Shown piece by piece: positions 1 to 5,268 of a DNA stretch of 6,927 nucleotides (its first letter is position 1; each line of letters begins with the position of its first letter). The stretch spans positions 1 through 6,927 of the forward strand of contig VBHS01000008.1 of assembly GCA_005881295.1 (NCBI GenBank), in the 5' to 3' direction. Source of the DNA: Chloroflexota bacterium. GTDB lineage: Bacteria; Chloroflexota; Ktedonobacteria; Ktedonobacterales; Ktedonobacteraceae. Made by a program: the position numbers and the translations under genes. The notes under the pieces are model-generated. The model was not told the DNA's origin. It saw nothing but the letters and a program-made list of their open reading frames with translations, and ran no database searches.

Positions 1-464
1 TGCGCTGGTACGATCCCTACGTGCCGCGTGGGCAGGATAAGGTCACACGTACGACCCGCGTGGAGAGCCTGCCCGATCTCTTGCAGGGCTGCGATGCTCT
101 CAGCATCCACTGCTCGCTCAACGATGAGACGCGTCATATGATCGATGCACCAGCGTTGGTATTGCTCCCGCCGCATGCTGTGGTGGTTAATACTGCGCGT
201 GGCCCCATAATTGACGAGCAAGCCTTGTACGAGGCTCTGCTCACAGGAGGACTTGCTGCAGCAGCAATAGATGTGCTCGAGCATGAGCCACCTGTGGATA
301 ACGCGCTGTTCGATGCCTATCTACACGGTGAACTGCAGAACTTACTGCTCACCCCGCACGTTGCCTGGTACTCGCAGCAAAGCGCGAGAGAGTTACGCCG
401 CAAAGCGGCAGAAGAAGCTGGTCGCCTCCTGCGTGGAGAACCTCCATTTAACCCGGTTACATAG
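1..464 (+). CDS. D-2-hydroxyacid dehydrogenase, CtBP-like, C-terminal half (5'-truncated)
   Basis: This is the 3' part of an NAD(P)-dependent dehydrogenase that interconverts 2-hydroxy and 2-keto acids in the cytoplasm. The reading frame is open to the left edge (first full codon at base 3), leaving 153 residues; the N-terminal substrate domain and the GxGxxG loop lie outside. Residues 3-6 (YDPY) fit the end of the second Rossmann strand, where an acidic residue usually selects NAD. The catalytic set is present: Arg66 in NTARG, Glu95 in EHEPP and His119 in LTPHVAWYS. The Arg-Glu spacing of 29 equals that of E. coli phosphoglycerate dehydrogenase as I recall it. The H-x-AWYS signature and the RKAAEE...LRGEPP tail match the bacterial CtBP-like subgroup rather than SerA, and there is no ACT domain. 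The natural substrate is unknown. An amidase gene follows after 20 nt, suggesting one transcript. The GTG at 21 is internal, not a start. Confidence 0.9.
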   Translation, partial: RWYDPYVPRGQDKVTRTTRVESLPDLLQGCDALSIHCSLNDETRHMIDAPALVLLPPHAVVVNTARGPIIDEQALYEALLTGGLAAAAIDVLEHEPPVDNALFDAYLHGELQNLLLTPHVAWYSQQSARELRRKAAEEAGRLLRGEPPFNPVT

Positions 465-469
465 AAAGA

Positions 470-476
470 AAAGGAG
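470..476 (+). promoter_or_regulatory. Shine-Dalgarno AAAGGAG that decides the amidase start
   Basis: AAAGGAG lies 8 nt before the ATG at 485. The longer possible start, GTG at 476, overlaps the last base of this ribosome-binding site and has no site of its own, so ATG 485 is preferred. Confidence 0.8.
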
Positions 477-484
477 TGAGATTC

Positions 485-1969
485 ATGGCACTATCGGATG
501 AGCTGGCGTATGTAACAGCAGCAGAGCTTGCGTTCCGCATCCGGCGCCGCCAGCTTTCGCCAGTGGAGGTTGTGGATGCATTCATCGAGCGTATCGAGCA
601 GCGCAATAAGAGCCTCAATGCCTTCGTGTATTTGGGGTTCGAAGATGCCCGTAAGCGAGCCAAAGAGGCCGAGCAGGCGCTGATGGCCGGAGCAGCTCTG
701 GGACCTCTCCATGGGGTGCCTACAGCGATGAAGGATTTGTTTGACTTCAAACCAGGTTGGGTGAGCACCTTTGGTGGCGTCAGAGCCCTGAAGAATCTTG
801 TTGTAGATTTTTTCTGTACGTATGCAGAACGGATCGAAAAAGCTGGTGCCATCCTGCTGGGGAAGACTAACAGCCCCGTAATGGGATTCCGGGGCACCTG
901 TGATAACTACCTCTTTGGGCCGGCGCACAATCCCTTCGACCTTTCCAAGAACACAGGGGGATCGTCCGGCGGTAGCGCGGCAGCTGTAGCCGATGGCCTT
1001 GTTCCCCTCGCGGAGGGAACCGATGGTGGCGGCTCCATTCGTATTCCTGCCTCCTGGTGTGGGGTCTATGGCTATAAAGCGTCCTTTGGCCGTGTTCCTC
1101 TTGTCTCCAGACCAAACGCTTTTGGCGCTGATACACCTTTTATCTTTGAGGGAACGCTGACCAGAACCGTAGAAGACGCAGCTTTGGGGCTTACAACTTT
1201 GGCTGGCTATGATCCGCGTGACCCATTCAGTCTGGCCGAACAGGTTGACTTTCTTCCAGCCACCCGGCGCTCCATCCAGGGCTGGAAGATCGCCTACAGC
1301 CCCAATTTTGACGTCTTCCCCGTCGACAAGCGGGTCGCGGACGTCGTAGGGAAAGCGGTGAAAGCCTTTGAGGAGGCAGGAGCCCGCGTCGAAGAGGTGC
1401 ACGTCGGTATTCAGCGTCATCAACGAGAATTGAGCGACGTCTGGTGCCGGCTTATCATGCCGCTCAATCTCGCAACGTTTGAGAACTTCAAACGTCAGGG
1501 ACTTGACCTTCTCAAGGACCACCGGGATGACTTCCCGCCACAATACTTGGAATGGCTAGACAAGGGCAGCCAGATGTCAGCCCTCGACCTTTGGCGGGAT
1601 CAAGAGATCCGGACGGAGGTGCACGATGCCATTCAGGGCACCCTCGACAGGTACGATCTCCTGATCACGCCGACCTTGGCTTGTCTGCCCGTCGATAACG
1701 CTAGCGATGGAAATACCATGGGCCCAACCCAAATCAATGGAGAACAGGTCGACCCTCTGATCGGGTGGTGTCTCACCTACTTCGTCAACTTCTCGGGTCA
1801 CCCCGCGGCCTCTATTCCTGCGGGACTTGCGGAGGGCAATCTGCCCGTCGGGATGCAAATCATCGGGCGACGTTATGCAGATGCGGACGTTCTTGCGGCG
1901 AGCGCCACGTTCGAGAGATTGAGGCCATGGCACGAGAGCTATAAGTTCTGTGCCGCTCGGCCGCTCTGA
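485..1969 (+). CDS. Amidase-signature family hydrolase (amidase)
   Basis: A complete 494-residue member of the amidase signature family, probably a cytoplasmic hydrolase releasing ammonia or an amine from a carboxamide. The Ser-cisSer-Lys triad is intact: Lys83 in PTAMKDLFD, cis-Ser160 in TGGSSGGS and nucleophile Ser184 in GTDGGGSIRIP. The two serines are 24 residues apart, as in FAAH. The C-terminal part has the typical YDLLITPTLACLP (starting about residue 386), NFSGHPAASIP and LPVGMQIIG segments. Length is normal and no signal peptide or membrane segment is visible. It could be mistaken for GatA, but the nucleophile loop reads DGGGS rather than the GatA-like DTGGS, and no gatB or gatC is near. 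The substrate is not predictable. The preceding dehydrogenase gene ends 20 nt upstream with no obvious terminator between, so they are probably co-expressed; a shared pathway producing or consuming a 2-hydroxy/2-keto acid amide is only inference. Confidence 0.95.
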   Translation: MALSDELAYVTAAELAFRIRRRQLSPVEVVDAFIERIEQRNKSLNAFVYLGFEDARKRAKEAEQALMAGAALGPLHGVPTAMKDLFDFKPGWVSTFGGVRALKNLVVDFFCTYAERIEKAGAILLGKTNSPVMGFRGTCDNYLFGPAHNPFDLSKNTGGSSGGSAAAVADGLVPLAEGTDGGGSIRIPASWCGVYGYKASFGRVPLVSRPNAFGADTPFIFEGTLTRTVEDAALGLTTLAGYDPRDPFSLAEQVDFLPATRRSIQGWKIAYSPNFDVFPVDKRVADVVGKAVKAFEEAGARVEEVHVGIQRHQRELSDVWCRLIMPLNLATFENFKRQGLDLLKDHRDDFPPQYLEWLDKGSQMSALDLWRDQEIRTEVHDAIQGTLDRYDLLITPTLACLPVDNASDGNTMGPTQINGEQVDPLIGWCLTYFVNFSGHPAASIPAGLAEGNLPVGMQIIGRRYADADVLAASATFERLRPWHESYKFCAARPL

Positions 1970-1983
1970 GAAGACAAGAGTGA

Positions 1984-2038
1984 AGAGCATTTCCTAACGC
2001 TCAGCTTACCTCATTTCATGGGGGTTAGGAAATGCCCT
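1984..2038. terminator. Large hairpin between convergent genes, likely bidirectional terminator
   Basis: GCATTTCCTAAC (1987-1998) and GTTAGGAAATGC (2024-2035) are perfect 12-bp reverse complements around a 25-nt loop. After one mismatch the stem can add two more pairs (1984-1985 with 2037-2038). It lies 17 nt past the amidase stop and 43 nt beyond the stop of the opposing amidase. On the - strand it is followed by a pyrimidine-rich stretch (CTCTTCACTCTTGTC); on the + strand there is no clear U-run. The position favours a transcription end, but the loop is large for a classical intrinsic terminator, so it may instead be a palindromic element or mRNA-stabilising structure. Confidence 0.55.
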
Positions 2039-2039
2039 C

Positions 2040-2062
2040 GAACCAGACGAAACGCCTGGTTC
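2040..2062. terminator. Second small hairpin in the convergent gap
   Basis: GAACCAG (2040-2046) and CTGGTTC (2056-2062) are perfect 7-bp reverse complements. The 9-nt loop can form an inner CG-AAA-CG pairing after one mismatch. It lies between the large hairpin and the stop of the - strand amidase (2079), so for that gene it is the first structure after translation ends. No U-run follows on either strand. It is a candidate terminator or 3'-end stabiliser acting with its larger neighbour. Confidence 0.4.
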
Positions 2063-2078
2063 CCCTATATATGGATGT

Positions 2079-3626
2079 TTATTGACCGGCGGCAACAGAG
2101 GCTTGTTGTGGGCGCACAGTATAGCCGCTGATTTGCTCAAAGGCATGTGCAGCTCGCAGCACGATCGCATCGTTCCATTTCCTGCCTATCAGCATCATGC
2201 CAACAGGTAGATCATTCGAAAGTCCACAAGGAATCGTCATTGCGGGATGGCCTGTCACGTCAAATGGGCAGGTGTTCGCAATCATCTCCAAAGCCCTGGC
2301 AACTTTCTCTTCGCGCGGAGCGTCGACAGGCGGAATCCTGGTGGCTTTCATGGGCAGTGTTGGCATGACCAGCAAATCAACGGATTGCAAAGCATCATCG
2401 TAGGCTTTCGTGAGGGTGCGAGCCAGGTTTTGCGCCTTGGCATAGTAGCGTCCGTGATAGCGGTCCTGCATATACTGACCCAGCAGCACAACCAGCTTGA
2501 CAGTGTCGGAGAGATCGTCGGCCCGGGTGATCCGTCCTCGCGCATAACTGTCCAGCAGCGAGGTGCTATAGTGTCCTTTCCAGTTGGTGCCCATACTGTT
2601 GCCGCGTACCATTACCATGGTTGCGCCTTCTACCGCGATGCCGTTCCAGATATGGATGCCGTCCCGGTGCAAGGGAATAGAGATCGTGCTGACCTGGGCT
2701 CCCAATTCTGAGAAGCGTCGCGCCGAGGCTTCGACCAATGCATCTACATCTTGCTCAGAAAGACCGGGCCAGCCAAATCCTTCGGTCACGATTCCAATGC
2801 GTAGTCCTTCAGTATCGTTGGCAAGTGCGCGGGTGTAGGCCTCAACCTTGACATCTTTCTGGCGCGGATCAAGTCCATCCTCGCCCGCAATTGCCTCGAG
2901 GAAAAGTGCAACATCAGCAGTATTGGCAGCAATTGGTCCGGTATGGTCGAGCGTGAGTTCGATGGGGAATACACCGGTATATGGAACGAGACCATAGGTT
3001 GGTTTAAGACCGTAGGCACCACACCAGGCGCTCGGTATGCGAATCGAACCACCCTGGTCTCCACCGATCGCCATATCACATTCACCTGTCACAACAAGCG
3101 CCGCGCTGCCACTGGATGAACCTCCAGCCGAGCGCGTGTGATCGTGTGGATTGAGGACGGGGCCGGTATCGGAGGTGTGGCTACCTCCGGAGAAGCAGAG
3201 GTGCTCGCACACAGCCTTCCCGACGATTTCGCCACCTGCATCCAAAATGCGGGTGACAATGGTGGCATCGAACTCCGGTGCGTACCCTTCTAACGCCGAA
3301 GAGCCATTCATCATCGGTACGCCTGCGACACACACATTGTCCTTGATAGCGATGCGCTTCCCTGCGAGGATTCCGCTTGAGGCACCTTTGATGGTACATT
3401 TTTGATACCAGGCGTTCAGCGGGTTTTCATCAGCGCTGGGACGATAGCCGCCGGTACGTGGATAGCGGACAGCCAGTGTTGGCTCAGTAAGCTGGTCGAT
3501 GCGTCGATACGACTCAAGACCGGCACTCATCAAACCAGTAAATGACTCGAGGTCTGTATCACTAAGGTGCAAGCCGTAGGTCTGCGCGATTTCACGCAAT
3601 TGCTCGATGGTAGGTTTCGCTGGCAT
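2079..3626 (-). CDS. Amidase of the nitrile-hydratase-associated (RhAmidase-like) type
   Basis: A complete 515-residue amidase-signature enzyme expected to hydrolyse amides R-CO-NH2 to the acid and ammonia in the cytoplasm (EC 3.5.1.4-like). The triad is Lys95 (RIAIKDN), cis-Ser170 (AGGSSSGS) and nucleophile Ser194 (GGDQGGSIRIP). From memory, the Rhodococcus N-771 amidase has Lys96, Ser171 and Ser195, so the numbering is shifted by one and the length (about 520) agrees. Further family marks are the N-terminal REIAQTYGLHLSDTDLESF helix region, CFSGGSHTSDTGPV, LKPTYGLVPYTGVFPIE, DHTGPIAANTADVALFLEA and NWKGHYSTSLLD, then FDVTGHPAMTIPCGLS near the C-terminus. The ATG at 3626 is chosen because AAAGGAG sits 6 nt upstream. 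The frame stays open 88 codons further, into the 3' end of the next gene, but that extension has no family similarity. It faces the other amidase tail to tail. No nitrile hydratase or aldoxime dehydratase gene is visible, so its amide source is unknown. Confidence 0.95.
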   Translation of the reverse strand: MPAKPTIEQLREIAQTYGLHLSDTDLESFTGLMSAGLESYRRIDQLTEPTLAVRYPRTGGYRPSADENPLNAWYQKCTIKGASSGILAGKRIAIKDNVCVAGVPMMNGSSALEGYAPEFDATIVTRILDAGGEIVGKAVCEHLCFSGGSHTSDTGPVLNPHDHTRSAGGSSSGSAALVVTGECDMAIGGDQGGSIRIPSAWCGAYGLKPTYGLVPYTGVFPIELTLDHTGPIAANTADVALFLEAIAGEDGLDPRQKDVKVEAYTRALANDTEGLRIGIVTEGFGWPGLSEQDVDALVEASARRFSELGAQVSTISIPLHRDGIHIWNGIAVEGATMVMVRGNSMGTNWKGHYSTSLLDSYARGRITRADDLSDTVKLVVLLGQYMQDRYHGRYYAKAQNLARTLTKAYDDALQSVDLLVMPTLPMKATRIPPVDAPREEKVARALEMIANTCPFDVTGHPAMTIPCGLSNDLPVGMMLIGRKWNDAIVLRAAHAFEQISGYTVRPQQASVAAGQ

Positions 3627-3632
3627 GTGATT

Positions 3633-3639
3633 CTCCTTT
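3633..3639 (-). promoter_or_regulatory. Shine-Dalgarno AAAGGAG fixing the start of the - strand amidase
   Basis: On the - strand AAAGGAG is followed by AATCAC and then the ATG at 3626. This 6-nt spacing supports the 515-residue start over upstream in-frame candidates, which lack such a site. It is the same heptamer as that before the + strand amidase. Confidence 0.8.
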
Positions 3640-3730
3640 CCCTGTCGTGATGCTAAAAATAACGATTGACTCTGCTGGTTACAATGCTCACTACTCGAAG
3701 CTTTGCTCGATGATAAACTGGAGATCTTCA

Positions 3731-3743
3731 GTACTACAAGTAC
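3731..3743. promoter_or_regulatory. Small dyad GTACT-N3-AGTAC, possible operator
   Basis: A perfect 5-bp inverted repeat with a 3-bp centre lies 105 bp upstream of the - strand amidase start, just downstream of the candidate promoter reading TTGAGG-17-TACTAT. The position would suit a repressor site or leader hairpin. A dyad this short can occur by chance, so this is weak. Confidence 0.25.
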
Positions 3744-3771
3744 GCGCCTCTCAATACCTGGCACTTGGGGA

Positions 3772-3800
3772 ATAGTACAGGCATAGCAAGATGGCCTCAA
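3772..3800 (-). promoter_or_regulatory. Candidate promoter (TTGAGG-17-TACTAT) for the - strand amidase
   Basis: On the - strand, TTGAGG (3800-3795) is separated by 17 nt from TACTAT (3777-3772). Each hexamer matches the sigma-70 consensus at 4 of 6 positions. It would give a leader of about 135-140 nt. A similar arrangement, TTGAGC-17-TTTTAT (3842-3814), lies 42 bp upstream within the companion repeat. A third weak one, TTGTAA-17-TATTTT (3684-3656), is nearer the gene. Only experiment can choose between them. Confidence 0.35.
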
Positions 3801-3849
3801 AAAAAGGTATACCATAAAATAACGCGGCTGTATAGTGCTCAAAAAAAGG
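3796..3849. repeat. Direct repeat CTCAAAAAAAGG, two copies 42 bp apart
   Basis: CTCAAAAAAAGG occurs at 3796-3807 and 3838-3849. The start-to-start distance is 42 bp, about four helical turns, so both copies lie on the same DNA face. On the - strand each reads CCTTTTTTTGAG and supplies the TTGAG of a -35-like element. The upstream copy also directly follows the stop codon of the membrane-protein gene, where its T7 run could serve as a terminator U-tract. The first copy abuts the 8-bp palindrome GGTATACC (3806-3813). Confidence 0.6.
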
Positions 3850-3862
3850 CTATATGCCCCAG
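3841..3862 (-). terminator. Weak candidate terminator at the end of the membrane operon
   Basis: On the - strand the sequence GGGGCATATAGCCTTTTTTT spans the stop codon (3852-3850). A short stem (GGC with GCC, extendable by two G-U pairs) with a 5-nt loop is followed by seven Ts. The U-tract is good but the stem is marginal, so termination here is plausible, not certain. Confidence 0.3.
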
Positions 3863-5250
3863 GAGCGGAAATCCAGCCTCTCCCGGCCAAACTCCAGTGC
3901 TGCCGCGATCAGTTGGCCTCCCGTCGTAATCAGCAGGGGCATGAGCAGATAGACGCCGACAAAGAGGCTGTAGAGCAGGTAGAGCAACTGCTTGTGATTG
4001 AGTGGTTGGTAGACCACGAAAGGGTGCCACAGGACGCTGAACTCGGGCGTGTAGTAGCATAGAGGCGTCTCCAGATAAGCGTTGTTGTCCAGGCAGGTAT
4101 GCCACAGAGCCTGGTCACCGTAAACCGCTCCATTGATGCCGACCCAGACGGAAAGGCAGAGCGCCAGGAGGGTCACGATGTTCACCAGCAGCGAGGTATC
4201 GCGCCATTGCAGACGCACAGCGAGCGCGAAAGAGGCCGGTACCGACGCAATGAGCAGAAAGCGCGGTCCCCAGAACCAGCCACCATGCCACGCCCACCAG
4301 GATGAGTAGACCAGCAGTAGGCCCACGAGGAAACTCATCCACAGAGTGTAGGTCGCGAACAGGTCCACGTTTGTCCCTTCCTGTACTTTGCGCAGGGTCT
4401 TACGAATAGGAAGGAGCAAGCCTGGAGCGAAAAAAAAGATGCCCTTGCCGAAGGAGAAGAGCAACGAAATGAGTCCGAAAAAGAAGGGATTGCTGAAGCC
4501 TGGCCTACCGGAGTAGGGCATGATGGTGCGTACCCCGTAATCGTCTGAGTAGCCGATCCCGAACGGATTACCGCGTCGGATCCACGACTCGAGCATGATG
4601 AGCGCTATCGTGATCAGGACCACCAGAACGAAGCGCAATCGCCTGGTCTCGAGTATGTGTTTAGCATCGAGTAGGATCAGGCCGAGGAGCGTTGCCGGGG
4701 TATTGACCACGCCTAGAATAATTGCGCACCAGCCCCCCAACTCAGGGCCGACAACGATCGCGATACAGCCGACGGCAACGAAGATGGCGGTGAACACCTC
4801 ACCGTAGTAGAACAAAAGATGGTAGGAGAACATCGAGGCCACAACGAGAAGCAGGAAAAACTTACGCAACAGGCTGCGTGCGATGCGATCCTTCAGCAGC
4901 CAGTAGGTAGCGAGCAGACCCGCGCCAAAGACGAAGACGTTATAACGCGAGATCCACCAGAAAGGCGTTTGATAGATCTTGCCCAAATACCAGAAAGGGA
5001 TTGAGAAGAACGGACCAACCATCGAATACTTGATGTCGGGTATCTGACCCTGGGTCAGCATTGCTGACAGGGCGGTGAACCTGACCCAGCCATCGCCGCC
5101 AGTATTATGCGGCAAAAGGAGCAGGATTCCCAGCAGGCCCAATACAATCAGGGCCGTCTCAAACCAGGCAATGAACGTCCCGTAGCGTTCTCTCCCTTTC
5201 TCACTGGTTTGATGCGCGTTTGTCGCTGCTTCAGCATACTCTTTGACCAT
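3850..5250 (-). CDS. Polytopic membrane protein, GT-C glycosyltransferase-like, function unknown
   Basis: A complete 466-residue integral membrane protein with about 11-12 hydrophobic segments (roughly 27-46, 103-119, 129-145, 151-167, 171-195, 206-220, 255-281, 300-317, 327-345, 354-371, 422-443) after a hydrophilic, probably cytoplasmic N-terminus. An acidic residue in the first outer loop (Asp53 in GGDGW) is the usual position of the catalytic Asp in GT-C transferases that use lipid-linked sugars. Other marks are YYGEVFTAIF (about 148), GNPFGIGY (227-234), a LLFSFGKGIFFFAPG segment (263-277) and WHGGWFWGPRFL (321-332). I recognise this combination from uncharacterised bacterial membrane proteins often labelled glycosyltransferase-like. 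Cys386 and Cys398 in the last long loop could form a disulfide. Its start follows the upstream gene's stop by 18 nt, with GGAAGGG 8 nt before the ATG, so the two are probably one operon. Substrate and activity are not shown by the sequence; a transporter is a less likely alternative. Confidence 0.88.
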   Translation of the reverse strand: MVKEYAEAATNAHQTSEKGRERYGTFIAWFETALIVLGLLGILLLLPHNTGGDGWVRFTALSAMLTQGQIPDIKYSMVGPFFSIPFWYLGKIYQTPFWWISRYNVFVFGAGLLATYWLLKDRIARSLLRKFFLLLVVASMFSYHLLFYYGEVFTAIFVAVGCIAIVVGPELGGWCAIILGVVNTPATLLGLILLDAKHILETRRLRFVLVVLITIALIMLESWIRRGNPFGIGYSDDYGVRTIMPYSGRPGFSNPFFFGLISLLFSFGKGIFFFAPGLLLPIRKTLRKVQEGTNVDLFATYTLWMSFLVGLLLVYSSWWAWHGGWFWGPRFLLIASVPASFALAVRLQWRDTSLLVNIVTLLALCLSVWVGINGAVYGDQALWHTCLDNNAYLETPLCYYTPEFSVLWHPFVVYQPLNHKQLLYLLYSLFVGVYLLMPLLITTGGQLIAAALEFGRERLDFRSWGI

Positions 5251-5258
5251 GAAGATAT

Positions 5259-5265
5259 CCCTTCC
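5259..5265 (-). promoter_or_regulatory. Ribosome-binding site GGAAGGG for the 466-residue membrane protein
   Basis: GGAAGGG on the - strand lies 8 nt before the ATG at 5250, inside the 18-nt gap after the upstream stop codon (5271-5269). It supports this start and translation from a shared message. Confidence 0.6.
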
Positions 5266-5268
5266 ATC

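Noticed and set aside
476..484. GTG at 476 as start of the first amidase
   Set aside because: It overlaps the AAAGGAG site that is correctly spaced for the ATG at 485.
491..1543. 350-codon open frame on the - strand, antisense to the first amidase
   Set aside because: It lies wholly inside a gene with intact catalytic motifs, its translation resembles no family, and it has no plausible ribosome-binding site. It is a shadow of the amidase coding pattern.
485..1969. Reading the first amidase as GatA of the Glu-tRNA(Gln) amidotransferase
   Set aside because: The nucleophile loop is DGGGS, the C-terminal half is unlike GatA, and no gatB or gatC is adjacent.
2247..2711. 154-codon + strand frame inside the second amidase
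   Set aside because: It is antisense to a well-supported enzyme and has no recognisable motif, so it is a shadow frame.
3806..3813. Palindrome GGTATACC followed on the - strand by T7, as a terminator
   Set aside because: A zero-loop 8-bp palindrome cannot fold into a hairpin of useful stability, and flanking bases do not extend the stem.
3627..3890. 88-codon in-frame N-terminal extension of the second amidase
   Set aside because: It would overlap the end of the membrane-protein gene, shows no amidase similarity, and the SD-supported ATG at 3626 gives the expected family length and catalytic numbering.
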